Below are positions 53,615-64,000 of a stretch of DNA of 64,000 bases, in pieces. This DNA comes from Astrocystis sublimbata (lineage: Eukaryota > Ascomycota > Sordariomycetes > Xylariales > Xylariaceae), in the NCBI GenBank assembly GCA_022453515.1, contig JAJNNY010000055.1, forward strand, positions 62,001 to 126,000, in the 5' to 3' direction. Each line of letters begins with the position of its first letter. Within the stretch, counting starts at the first letter, position 1. The notes beneath the pieces were generated by a model. That model did no database searches and was not told where the DNA came from. It saw only the letters and a program-made list of their open reading frames with translations. The position numbers and the translations under genes were made by a program.

Positions 53615-56029
53615 TCAGCTTTCCTGCCTCTCCGTATCCGGATCAACCGAGGCCGTCGTAACTGCCTTCGTTTTTGCCTTGGGTTTTACTTTGCCTTTTT
53701 GCTTTGACTCCCTCCTCTTCCGCGTCTGTGCCTCGACTGCTTTTATCACCTCGAGCGCTTGTAACCACTTCGGATTGTCTTGTACAAATTGCGGCAATAC
53801 GTTTTTGTCTTGATTCCCAGGTTCTGGTTCTGGTTCTGGTTCCGGTGCTGGTGCTGGTTCCGGTCCCGGTTCCGATTTCGCTTTCGCTTTCGCTTTCGCT
53901 TTCTCCTGTTTCCGCTCAACTGCTCGCTTGACACACTGCAAGTGGCATTCTTTCTTTTTCCCACGGGTCCGTATCTCTACCTGCTTATTCCTATACCACT
54001 CATCAAGTGGCTGGTGGGAGTAAGCTTTTCTTGGATCAAGATAAGTGAAACCCGCAGCGGGCCGTTGAGGTCGTGGGGGCAACTCGTCACGAGGGACCCC
54101 AAATAAGGGATCTCCAGGTCGAAATGGCCGATTGTTCTCACTGTAGATGTAAGCGTCGAGCTTTTCTGGTTCATGCTGTGAGACCCAGAAAAGCCGCCGT
54201 TCTTCAGGCGACATGGTCTTCCACTGTCGGCCCTCTAATAGATCCGAAAAAGAGCCATTGCGAGCCGCAGGTGGTTGCAGCAGTGGCTGGGTTTTTTGTG
54301 GTACATCGCGGGTAGGCTTGTCTCGCACCCCATTCGTAGTAGGTTCTTTGACCCTGGGAAGCGGCCTTTCGTCAGGCGACAATGTTTCATGATGTCGACC
54401 CTCCAGCAAACCTGCCAAAGAGCCATGGCGAACTGTGGGAGGTTGTGATGACGACTGGGTTGGCTGTAATGCATCTCCGGTAGGCTTTTCACGTACCCCA
54501 TTGGTGGAAGGTTCCTTCGCTGTTGTTTGTGTAGGGACATGTCCATTCAGTTCCGTAGTTTTGGAAGCTTCCCTGACCTTTGGCTGTTCAAGGACAGGTT
54601 TGACTTGCCCTGTGGCCTGGGCGGCCTCTTCAGCGTTACTATGTTTAGGAGTTTTATCCCGTTCAGTAGCTTTGACCAATTCCTTGGTTTTCGTCTGTTC
54701 AGAAAGCGGGTTACTTTGCTCCCTGGGCTTGACGGCTTCCTTGGACTTCACCTCTTGGACAGGAGGAGGCTTGCCTCGCACCGTAGTCTGAAATATCCTC
54801 CCCAACATTGCCTGTTCTGGAGCCGAGGCGTTTGGATTTGAACCGACTGGGGGCGACTTCTTGCCATCAAGCCATGGTTGATCAATTTTGACAGGCTGGC
54901 GAGGTTGAATATCCGGGGAATCGTGGTGTTTGAGTGTGGAGGTTCCAGAGGATTCGGCGTGTACAGGCCTATCGCTGAGGGCTGATAAATCCATCTTTTC
55001 CTTGCTCGTAGGTACCGCGAAAGAATGCTCATTCTGGGATTTCGAGGGAAGTGGCGCAGTGGAGCTAGGTATAACTACATTTTCTGCCACTGGTTTGTTA
55101 TGTTGGACCTGAGAACGAGGACCTGGTTGGGATTGTTGTACACTTTCGCCACGTTGCTTATCCCCTATAGTCACGACTTCCTTTGGTTGGCGGGATGGAC
55201 CAGGAGCCACATTCGAGGAGACGTGGGGTTTAGGGGGGCCTTGAAGGCCCATTGAAATGCCATAGCGAACATAATTGTGGATAGAAGACTGTGTTTTAGG
55301 TGGTATGAGCGGTGGCTCGTCGTCGTCGTCCCCCGTGAGATCTATCACTATTGGCTCTGGGCACGGGCTCTTCTTGCTCGTTGACTGGAGTGGTCTGCTG
55401 GAACTCGAAGCTGGTCGTCTGGTGAATCCCAGATGGTTGCCTCCTCGATGCAATGGCCGCTGGTCATTGAATGACCTCGGCCTCTCACTTGCGGTCTCTT
55501 TCTTTTTGGGTCGCAGTGCAAAATCGTCTACTGCACTAAGTTTATAACTTCTCTCTTCGGACTGTCTGAACATACCTCTATTGGTCAAAGGAGGAACGCC
55601 AGTCTCTGAAAACGAAGAGCTGCCCGACCTTGGTACTCCCGATACGTCTGGCATATCCTGTCCACGTTGTCTCTTTGCCGGTCGTGGGTTTGCAGAAAGT
55701 ACATCCGCGGACGGCCTCTGCGTATGAGTTGCTGAAGGACCGTGAGCTGGCCCTGAAGTTGATAATTTAGCACCCTTCCGAGCTGTATACCTCTCAGAAA
55801 GCTGTTTCTTGGGGGATGTCGCTTTAGCACTAGTGGCGGCATGTAAAGGGTTCGGGGGACCGAGAGCTGGATTGGAAGAGGAAGTTGACAGGGCATGTTG
55901 GTTATCAGGCTGTGGACGCCGACCAGGATGAAGCAGTGCCCTGTGCTCCGAACAATAAATACTTCCCGCGGCGACTTCAAATGAATAACAACCCCTCCAG
56001 CGGCATATTCGAGGTGCAGAAGGATCCAT
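53615..56029 (-). CDS. Large disordered protein of unknown function with N-terminal Cys/His motif
   Basis: A single frame from MDPSAPRICRW (56029) to 53615, 804 residues. The N-terminus has a compact Cys/His pattern, C-x4-C-x11-C-x2-H (ICRWRGC...IYCSEH), that could bind zinc. The body is disordered and rich in Pro, Ser, Lys and Gln. Residues of about 555-660 contain a roughly 50-residue segment repeated twice, each with NGVR-K-T, then a Leu-Leu-Glu-Gly-Arg block followed by (M/L)SP(E/D)ERR. The C-terminal third has a more ordered conserved-looking stretch (YIYSENNRPFRPGDPLFG, then AAGFTYLDPRKAYSHQP) before Lys/Ala and Glu/Pro low-complexity tails. I do not recognise a family. A long open frame with coherent composition makes a real gene likely; introns cannot be excluded. 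Confidence 0.7.
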   Translation of the reverse strand: MDPSAPRICRWRGCYSFEVAAGSIYCSEHRALLHPGRRPQPDNQHALSTSSSNPALGPPNPLHAATSAKATSPKKQLSERYTARKGAKLSTSGPAHGPSATHTQRPSADVLSANPRPAKRQRGQDMPDVSGVPRSGSSSFSETGVPPLTNRGMFRQSEERSYKLSAVDDFALRPKKKETASERPRSFNDQRPLHRGGNHLGFTRRPASSSSRPLQSTSKKSPCPEPIVIDLTGDDDDEPPLIPPKTQSSIHNYVRYGISMGLQGPPKPHVSSNVAPGPSRQPKEVVTIGDKQRGESVQQSQPGPRSQVQHNKPVAENVVIPSSTAPLPSKSQNEHSFAVPTSKEKMDLSALSDRPVHAESSGTSTLKHHDSPDIQPRQPVKIDQPWLDGKKSPPVGSNPNASAPEQAMLGRIFQTTVRGKPPPVQEVKSKEAVKPREQSNPLSEQTKTKELVKATERDKTPKHSNAEEAAQATGQVKPVLEQPKVREASKTTELNGHVPTQTTAKEPSTNGVREKPTGDALQPTQSSSQPPTVRHGSLAGLLEGRHHETLSPDERPLPRVKEPTTNGVRDKPTRDVPQKTQPLLQPPAARNGSFSDLLEGRQWKTMSPEERRLFWVSQHEPEKLDAYIYSENNRPFRPGDPLFGVPRDELPPRPQRPAAGFTYLDPRKAYSHQPLDEWYRNKQVEIRTRGKKKECHLQCVKRAVERKQEKAKAKAKAKSEPGPEPAPAPEPEPEPEPGNQDKNVLPQFVQDNPKWLQALEVIKAVEAQTRKRRESKQKGKVKPKAKTKAVTTASVDPDTERQES

Positions 56030-59000
56030 GGCAGGGAAAAGCTGAATGGGTGAACACGCCACTCATCCGAAGCCACATTGAAGTAGTCTGCCGACGTCCC
56101 GTTGGTGAATATGGGGGTTTAAACGGGCCGTCATATCGTTGGCAGGAACCATTGGTGGCGCTTTCTCTCGCCAGTCATTTGGAAGGTGCCAGCTATTGAA
56201 CTGGGTTTGAGTAAGGACACCTATATATATATATATGTGAATACTGTTGAGTTTTGGAGTGTGAGTCGGTCACCTGCGAGACGAAGGCACGAACCGGTAT
56301 AGTCTTGTGCCAGAGTCAAGGGAGATGAGGTGAAGGGATAGGAGAGATGAAAAAGAAAAGGACGGTGATACTGTGATGTGGAGCTGCGACCTACCACTTC
56401 ACAATTAATGTACCACCGTGGCGACCCGAGATGCGACAGATCAGACGTCACCTATAAGTGATGGCGCTGAAGGTGTTGAAGTTGGACCTTTTTTTAAGTT
56501 TGCGTTGCACAAAGTTGAAAGCACCTGGACTGTGAGGATCAGCTGAGATGCAGATGATCTAGTATTATGAAGTGCTTGTAAGGTCAAGCGCAGTCTGCAT
56601 GGCCAGTCTCAGCTCTTTTCAGTTTATATTCAGACCTCATCCTGCGGTGAACCAGCGGCTTCGTATTGCAAAACCCAGCCGTGTGAGTGAGGATGTCCTC
56701 GTATGTACTCTCTTTGCCACAGCCTTTAGCTCGACCTCGGTGGACAGAGGAGCGAGGTCGAGTTCCGTGTAGTGACAGAAGCAGTCAGTTCTGCTTTTGA
56801 ATGTATCTTGCTCTATGAAGCCCAGTGTACCTGGGGTAGGTAACTCGGTGGATTGAGGATGACAAGACGCGTTGCTCGGATGAACAATCGCTTGGTTACG
56901 GCGGTTATACAAGACAAAACCAGGAGGTTCACAATGCAGTCGGACCTTTTACCTTTTCGTCATCATTGACTTGGCCAGCAGGGCGATATCTGAAAAGATA
57001 TCAAGATGACGCGAGTTGGAGTGAAAAAACAATCTCACCTAGAGTACTTGAGCGCATGGGAACAGCACGAAGCCCAGGATCATGCTGACTTTCAGGCTGT
57101 GGTTGTGATGCGCGTGGATCCTAGGCTAGCTAGCCTCGTGTGATTGAAGGGGAACGCGTGTGTAGACAGAGGCCGTCGGATGGCCGAGGCTGGCCAGCAG
57201 TCTCGTGACGAGCTGGCGACTCGCGTGATGTTGGAGCTGAGCTTGGGTGAACCGGACTTTCACAGCAGCTGGGTGGGTACAAAGATCCCCGTCAGAAGTG
57301 AGTGAGTGAGCAGGAGGATGATACTAAGGTAGGTTAGATAATTGGGCAGGACAGGCAAAATGCGGGAAGGCATAGTGTACAGCTAGGGACTGGGCAACTT
57401 GTACGTAAAGAGAGCATCGACCAGACAAGCTACCAGGCAATTAGGTAGGTACATGTAGCGTGGAGTAGGTAATTGCGACGAGGCCCATTTGTTGTTTACC
57501 TCACGTCTCGCTCGAGTGGACTGTGGCCCGTGCCTGCTCTTTGAGGACTGTCCTTCCCGTCTTGAACCACCACCACAGCAGCTCATGTCCGTCTAAGCCA
57601 TATACAGGAAAGCGCCACTTCAGCACACGTGCGAGACGTCCTACGTACATGGCGCCCACCTGCATTGAGCGGCAGCCCCATTCGCTATTCGGCACCGGAT
57701 CAATGCATGACCGATAACCCCAGAGATGCCGGTCACGGTGAGGTCAGGCCTGTCCTGTAAGCTGTGGTGGCTGCGTATCTGTCACAACTTATAACACATG
57801 CTGCAATCTTGGCTGCCAACTACGTCTTGGGTAAGCACGGTGAGGTGTGGTATTGTAACCTGCAATTCAATCGATCATAATAGGATATTTTTTTTTCGAC
57901 TAAAATGGTACTTGTTAATGACTGGATCCAGATCAGCGTCAATGGATGTTACCAAACGTCTTAAGTACCGGTAATCCCCTTCGACATCGGCGCCAAAGAT
58001 TTCTTATCTCTATTGGCTTCGCGTCGACGAGTCGTGACCATATAGATGCAAGACAGTGATCGCTGTTCCATCGGGACTCAACGGCTCGATGGCACCGTAT
58101 TCGGTCGTTAATCTCTGCACTACGCCAACGTACCTACAGGAGCGAACAGCCATCAAAGCAAAAAAGAAAACTCACTCGACTAATTGGGGAACAACACGAT
58201 GATGAGTGCTTTGCGAAGACGAGAGGATAGCGCCCAGGAAGGTTGTCTTCTAATCACTTTCAAATGCTGTATTGTAGGTGCTCAGGCGATTCTCAACAGC
58301 TCGCTCGGCTTATGTATTCTTAAACGCTGGCCCTTCGATATCCGCATAACGAACGGTACGTACACCAGCTCATGCGCTCACGGAGATACCGAACAGCGCA
58401 CGCCTGTCGGGACGAAGAAGTCGCATTATCGCGACTACTCGAGCACATGAAATCGAGGGCCGCCGCAATTTAAAAATGTGAAAGGGGAGACCATGGCTAT
58501 TATAGCGAGTCTGCATTGATGTCAATCTGCAGCTTTCATTAACATTGGCAATCCGAGACCGCCCGCCATATGTACTTACAAGTATGCAAGGTCCTTGGCC
58601 GTTGGGGATTCCACAAAGTAAGCAAAGCCCGCCCCACCCGGCCGGGCAGGGGATCGCCCGCCCATCAGGTCACTTTGCCAGGCGCGGTCACACCACATCG
58701 TATGACATGAGGGACCGAAGGCCCCAAAGAACCTTCCTTCACCTCGACTGGCTCAATCCAGCGAATCCAGGAAGCAACCGCTTCCGAATTGGACCTGTGT
58801 GGCTGCATGCCTGAACCTTTTTTTTTTTTCTGGTGAGAAGGCTTCGAGTTTGGTTATTAGGATCGCCTTGCTTGGCTTTACCAAACTTACCAACAAACTA
58901 ACCTGGAAGGATGCCAAAACGGGCAGTTGACGATCCTCCAGCACATCGTTCCGCCGTCATCATCCCGGCGATCGCCCGGCGCCTGCCGACAACAAAGTCC

Positions 59001-59736
59001 GGCGTCATCAGCGAAAAGAAAGAATCATCGCCGTTGGTGTTGTAATCATCAATTATCCGTATCTGATAGGCTCGCGCCATATCAAGGGGATCCCGGTGCC
59101 AAGCTGACCGCTCCTGCTCCCCATGGAAGCGAGGCAAGTCCCAAGCTATCGGGAAAGCCTCGCTTCTGTCACGTCCTGTCAAACGTACATACAGCAAAGC
59201 CAGCTCAACCCGCAGCTGACAAGGCTGGGGGGATGGGGGGTCCGAATCGTTCAAAAAATCGTATGTTTCGACCCTCGTACACGAGTACATCCCGGAGTAA
59301 TCAATCCTCTGGCTCGCTCGGTCGGTCAGCTTCGCGCTCTCGCTCGCGGCCGTAGCTTACATACTTTCCCTAGGCGGAGGGCACGAGAATTACGTAGAAT
59401 GCCAGTTGCCAATGCCGATGCCGCAACATGGTTGGTGGTCTTTTCTAGTATCGTGAGATTGGTTGGTTGGGGCTTCCTGGTGGGTGGTCTCGCCCTGGAT
59501 GGGCATAAATATAGGATTCCGGCCCAGCCCACGACCCTTGATTATGGTACGTCTTATACCCTCGTCATCGTAGACTTTTTTCACAAGAACATAAAGAGAA
59601 AATATTTGAAGAGTAGAATACTCCGATTTTCCCATCTCTCCTCATCCTATTTGTATATCACAACAACCAAAAACTCCCCTCTCGGCAACACACCTCACCT
59701 CCGTCCACACTCTTAAAGACACAAAAAGCAAGAACC
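56030..59736. other. Long gene-poor region
   Basis: About 3.7 kb without a supported gene. Open frames such as 57383-57586, 58545-58814, 58898-59290 and 59123-59716 overlap on both strands and carry no domain. The last 250 bases are the presumed promoter and leader of the small mitochondrial gene, with a CATAAATATAGG stretch near 59503. Confidence 0.5.
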
Positions 59737-60057
59737 ATGTCGCCCATCACAATCCAAGCCGCCCGTCTCGCCTCAAGACAAGCTCTAAGAGCACCTGCCC
59801 TCCAGCAGCAGCAGATGATGTTCCGCCGCTACGCCTCGACGCACCAGGCAGGAGACTGGGGCCGGATCATGAAGTCGAGAGCCTCGTGTCTTCTGATGTA
59901 CGTTTGCCATTGCCGTTGCCTCCTTCCATCCTATCTATCCTCTCTTCCCCTCTTAGAGTCCTCAACTGACGAGTCTATGTGTGATGAACAGATTCTTCCC
60001 CGGCATGGGTCTAGCTCTGGGCTGGCCTCTCATCGCATCCAAGATAATGGGGGCCTA
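59737..60057 (+). CDS. Small mitochondrial single-span membrane protein
   Basis: Exon one runs from ATG 59737 to a GTACGT donor at 59898 after AGCCTCGTGTCTTCTGAT. A 93-nt intron ends TGATGAACAG at 59990, and exon two starts at 59991 and closes with TAA at about 60057. The product is about 75 residues. The first 35 residues are rich in Arg, Ala, Ser and Gln without acidic residues, and MFRRYAS resembles a mitochondrial cleavage site. Then comes HQAGDWGRIMKSRAS and a hydrophobic span FFPGMGLALGWPLIASKIM. The layout fits a small inner-membrane subunit of a respiratory or ATP synthase complex, but I cannot name it. The phase across the intron is consistent (AT + A). Confidence 0.7.
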
Positions 60058-60422
60058 ATTACGACGTCGAAACACGCAACACATACACACAACACACCTC
60101 GCTCGCCCTTTAACATAATACATACATGAACAACTCAAACCAACCCAACATAAATAATCAAGCCGAACCATCGACTCTTTTTTCTTTTATATACATATAC
60201 ACACACACATAATGCAACAACAACCATCATCATGACATGACAGAACAGAACAGGCAAGACGCATGGAAAAGCGGCGTTATGGTCATTTCACATCATCTAA
60301 GTGGGGGATATCAAATGTATATATCCCGGACATAACAACACAAAAAGGGGGAATGGATGGATGGGGTATGCTAGAGACAGAGGATGAAGAAGTAGAAGAA
60401 AATGAATAGCTAAAAAAAAATC
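60058..60422. other. Convergent intergenic region
   Basis: About 365 bases between the small mitochondrial gene and the monooxygenase stop codon. It contains (CA)n and TA-rich stretches near 60100-60210. No gene supported. Confidence 0.6.
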
Positions 60423-62097
60423 TCAAGACGAAATCTTAGCCAAAACCCTCTTCAACCTCTGCACAAAGCCACTTATCCTCCCCCCTGAAACCTTCGCCGG
60501 CTTTCCCACACCCCCCTTCCCCTTCCCATCACCAGCATTATACTCCAAATACCCCTCCCTACCCTCCGGCACATTCAACCGTCTTCCACACTCCGTATTC
60601 CCGTACACACCCCCATCAGGATTCTCCCTCAGCGCCTTGGCCGTAACCTCATAGTGTTCCTCCGCATACATCTCGGCGTCAAAATCCAACAACCACGCCT
60701 CTCTTCTCAAGCGCAGGGACTGCGGGTCTTTTTTCGCAGCCTTGAAATCCGCCTTGTGCCAGATATCCCTCGTCTGCTCGCCCGTCTTCTGCGCCGAGCG
60801 CACGCGCTCGTAGCGCAGGGCCTCGAAGGCCGCCACGCCCTCCTGCACTCCCCCTTTGCCCCCGCAGCGCGAGAGACACACAGCAATAGTGGCGCCGTCT
60901 TCGGTTGCCTGCGAGGCGCCCTGGATCGAAGTCGGAAGGAAAGGGTGCGCCGAGTCTCCGATGAGCGCGATGCGGCGCTTGCCGGATATCCACGTCGGCA
61001 AAGGGTCGCGGTATACTAGCTTCCAGTCGATGAGGGGCGAGGGCGTGTAGTCGAGGATCTTCTGGATCACGGGGTCCCAGCCCTCGAGGACTTTGCGCGC
61101 GTCTGAGAGGGGCGCCTCGAAGGACCAGGATTCTTCGATGTCTTGCTCATCCTGTGGGTATGTGTAAGTAGGTATATATGGCTTAGATAAATGTGCAGAG
61201 ATGGATAGATAGATGCAAACAGACTAGTGCAGGGCTTGAAAAAGATAAGAAAAAAAAGAAAAATGTGAAAGGTGGGGGAGCGAATTATTTCAAAGCCAAA
61301 TCGGACATCGAAACTGAAATGGACCAACGAACCTTATGCGTGCAGACCCACGAGAAGTCCTTCCCGTTCTTCACCGAGGCCGCAATGAAGTGCACATCCG
61401 GCCCCAACCACGCGACGTGCTTGTCGCCGTCGTTCGTGAAGTGCTGCAGCATGGGGTCTTTGGCGATCTGATCGGCGTCGAACCAGCAGCGGTAGACGGC
61501 GTAGCCAGAAGCCTTAGGCTTGTCGTCGTACCCGAGCACGATCTTGCGTCCGCCGCTGCGCACGCCCTCGGCCGCCAACACGACATCAGCCGTCAGCCGT
61601 TCGCCGCCCTCGAGTATGACGCCCGCCTCGTCGTCGTCCTCGAAGTAATCGTCGACGCGCGCGCCCAGACGCACATTGACGCCGATGTCGAGGGCATGTT
61701 GGTAGACGACTTCGTGGAACTCGCCCCGGTGGCCGTCGAAGCGGATGCCGAAGTTGTTCTGCTCCGCCGACCACGTCTGCTTGAGGATGGTCTCGCCCTC
61801 CCAGTTCTTGATCTCGAGCCTGTCGGCCCGCTGGCTCAGGCTGTCCAATTTGTCAGCCACGCCCGGCCATCGCTGGAAGATCCGCGATGAGTTAGGCCCG
61901 AAGCTGATGATATCGCCCAGAATCTTGAGTTCCGAAAACTTCTCGAGAAGTGTCACGCTATGCCCCTTGCGGTGGCATTCTATGGCGGCAGCGAGTCCCG
62001 CGAAGCCAGCACCCACGACAAGGACCCGGATGCCTGTGCCTGTGCCTGTCGCGGGCTGCGTAGGCGAGGCGGCCTGGGTTTGTGATGGCTGATTCAT
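60423..62097 (-). CDS. FAD-dependent monooxygenase (salicylate hydroxylase-like)
   Basis: Exons 62097-61333 and 61151-60423 join in phase to 497 residues, starting at MNQPSQTQ. The intron has a GTTCGT donor and an ACCCACAG acceptor. These class A flavoproteins hydroxylate aromatic substrates with NAD(P)H and O2. Seen: the dinucleotide-binding GxGxxG (VLVVGAGFAGLAAAIE, residues 24-40), the mid-protein Arg-rich segment before the DG-type motif, and the second FAD motif RRIALIGDSAHPFLPTSIQGASQATEDG with the GD dipeptide. Residues beyond 420 are a Lys/Gly-rich tail. No membrane helix is evident apart from the N-terminal flavin-binding strand. It is divergent from an MFS transporter, a typical pairing for uptake and oxidation of an aromatic compound, or for modification and export of a metabolite. 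The substrate is unknown. Confidence 0.92.
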
Positions 62098-63014
62098 TGT
62101 TTGAGGCACAGCTGGAAGTCAGGTGATAAGGGACAGCGAATGCGTCTGTGTGTCTTTCGTTAATTCCAGGGACGCATTATACTCCAACTCCAGTATCAAA
62201 GCTTCTTAAACGAGGCTCTTATATACTTATACAAACTATATCTTATCACAACGGGCCGAGCGAGCTAAGCAAACGAGTTGAGGGTAGCCGAGATCTCGGT
62301 TATCTCCCTGCAGCGCTCCTCCGAACGTTCATTGCCTCGTCCAATTACCGTGCTGCCGCAGCGGTAAGCTTTTTCCTGATGGCATCTCTTAGCGAGTCCG
62401 CCACGGGCTTTCTTTTTTGACCTTTGCGTCTGCTTGGGTTCGACAGATTTAGGACTAGCTCGCATCTGAATAATCCTACCGTAATGCGGGATCTGCAATC
62501 TGCAACTTCAGCTTGGACGGCAAAACCGCGATCCTACCCCAGTTTTCCCCGCACGGTGGCTTTGAGTGGCCTCGAGTGGTGTCGCATTGATGACCGGCAG
62601 TTATCGAGACCCAACTTGCCAAGTATTGGCCAGGTCACTGCATCTGCGGAGCACCTGGCGGGCCTGGTTGCTCCTGTCGCTTGCCGTCTCAGGCATGATC
62701 ACCAAAACGGGAAGTGTGTCAACCGTGCTGTTTCCTCAGCATTGAGCACTTTAAGTGGTGAGAATCTCGCTACGATGCAACCATGTCTATACCTACAGTA
62801 GTTAAAAGTTGGGGTAAAAGGAGCGAGGTTGGAGGCCGTGGTGATCCCTATAAAGTTGCTGTGTGGTCACCTTGGGGTAGTAGGTTGTTGTTTGGACTGT
62901 GAGCCTCCAACTTCACCCTGTGAAGTCTGTAAACGTATTGTACCAACAGCTTTGTAAGATTTGTTTGTACAACACCCTGTAACCATGGTTTGGGGGATAC
63001 TTGAAGACAAGCAT
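62098..63014. promoter_or_regulatory. Divergent upstream region of monooxygenase and MFS transporter
   Basis: About 920 bp separates the two start codons and must hold both promoters. A CCCTATAAAG box near 62847-62856 lies about 160 bp before the transporter start. Open frame 62424-62801 has no domain and is rejected. Confidence 0.5.
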
Positions 63015-64000
63015 ATGGAGCATGTGCCGGGGACTGGTACGTTTTCACACCGCTTCTGCGCTCTTAAGAGAGACCTCGCTAATTATCGGCGATAGCACTG
63101 CTATCCGAATCGAAAGACATCCCCGCCGAGTACCGAAACGTCCCTTTAGATCACCTCAAACGGGGCACTGGACGAAACTCCGCAATCATACTGAGTCCAC
63201 AGCCGAGTGACTCGCCCAATGACCCGTTGAATGTGGGTATCTGGATCTTAAAGTCTCCATTGTGACGAGAAGCTGACGCCTGAGCAGTGGCCAACATGGC
63301 GCAAAGATGCGATATTGGCAATCGTCGGCCTATCGGCGGCGGTGGTCGGAGCCTATGGTCCCATGCTATCGCCGGGATTCGTCGTGATCGCGGCAGAGCT
63401 GAACATTTCGGTCAACACGCTGTCGCAATCTACGGCTTGGTCGATCTTGGCTATCGGCTTGTCTCTCTTCATCTTGAACCCGATAGCCAAGAAGGTTGGG
63501 CGTCGGCCCGTGTACGCGCTGTCGTCGGTGATCATGCTCACTGGTAGCATATGGGGAGCCGTTTCGACCAATTACACCTCCTTCCTTGGATCTCGAGTGT
63601 ACAGTGGCATCGGCATGGCACCGTACGAGGTCCTCGTACAGTGCACGATTGCTGATATGTACTTTGTTCATGAGAGAGCCACTAGGATTGCTGTTTGGAA
63701 CATGTTTCTTCTCTGCGGCATCAGTGGTGGCGCTCTTATCGCTGGTTATATCATTGAGGTAAGCTCACTCCCGAATCATTGTGGTATGCCAAATACTGAT
63801 AGCGATATTAGGGCCAAGGTTGGAAGTGGACCTTGATTTGGTGTGCTATCATATTCGGCATCTTGATACCTATGGTTATCTTCTTTGTCCCCGAGACGGC
63901 GTACCGAAGAGAGCACTTCCAAGACCGTTTGCTAGCCGTTGGGGCAAACGGATCCAAGAATACACTGACAGAGAAGAAGACGGCGAGTGTCAAGAGTTCG
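63015..64000 (+). CDS. MFS transporter, N-terminal part (cut by window end)
   Basis: Exons 63015-63036 (MEHVPGT), 63096-63232, 63288-63758 and 63812 onward join in phase; the gene runs off the right edge. The second intron uses a GTGGGT donor. The encoded start has a cytoplasmic segment with SDSPNDPLNWPTWRKDAI, a signature seen at the first membrane span of fungal MFS transporters. TM1-TM6 follow: the A-loop motif KKVGRRPVYAL between TM2 and TM3, a Gly-rich TM4 (GSRVYSGIGMAPYEVL), the DMYFVHERATRIAVWN loop and TM5 (LLCGISGGALIAGYI), then WKWTLIWCAIIFGIL and FFVPETAY, the central loop entry after TM6. It is a proton-coupled small-molecule transporter of the plasma membrane by family. Divergence from the monooxygenase suggests a shared substrate or product. 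Confidence 0.93.

Noticed and set aside
1..64000. CRISPR arrays, bacterial operons, rRNA genes or integrated viral genes
   Set aside because: No regularly spaced repeats, no ribosomal RNA-like segments, and no polymerase or capsid-like frames were seen; the gene structures are fungal throughout.

Overview
The window is nuclear DNA of a filamentous ascomycete (Pezizomycotina, most likely Sordariomycetes). The evidence is short introns of about 50-130 nt with GTRNGT donors and CTRAC-like branch sites, a class III-type chitin synthase with a disordered N-terminus, fungal STAND, HET and HeLo-like genes, and the spacing of the core metabolic genes. Exon structures were read by eye from splice signals and reading-frame continuity. 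No alignment or search was run.

Left part (0.8-9.8 kb): this is the most interesting region. A 282-residue gasdermin-like protein lies tail-to-tail with a subtilisin-like (S8) protease carrying a fungal DUF7580-type N-terminal region. The protease lies head-to-head, across a 445-bp shared upstream region, with a large STAND/NLR protein. The NLR reads as N-terminal helical region, C2H2 fingers, degenerate NB-ARC, nucleoside-phosphorylase-like domain, then a second intact NB-ARC with no repeat domain. Gasdermin plus adjacent S8 protease is the layout known for Podospora HET-Q1/HET-Q2 programmed cell death. The divergent NLR suggests a three-gene sensor-protease-pore unit. The protease reading frame is broken just before its catalytic serine.

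Middle part (11-48 kb): mostly housekeeping genes. In order they are a gamma-glutamyltranspeptidase-family enzyme, mitochondrial CGFS glutaredoxin (Grx5), phosphopantothenoylcysteine decarboxylase (coenzyme A synthesis), a PNUTS-like protein with a CCCH finger, a Q-rich protein of unknown function, a 407-bp inverted-repeat mobile element containing telomere-like repeats, an RWD-domain protein, the SM protein Sly1, chitin synthase, a tRNA-like gene with a short intron, a cytochrome P450 and a mitochondrial aconitase. Several kilobases around 23-26, 35-40 and 42-45 kb show no convincing gene.

Right part (48.5-64 kb): a standalone HeLo/SesA-like helical protein and a HET-domain protein make a second group of allorecognition-type genes. 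They are followed by a disordered 804-residue protein, a small mitochondrial membrane protein, a flavin-dependent monooxygenase and a divergently transcribed MFS transporter cut by the window end.
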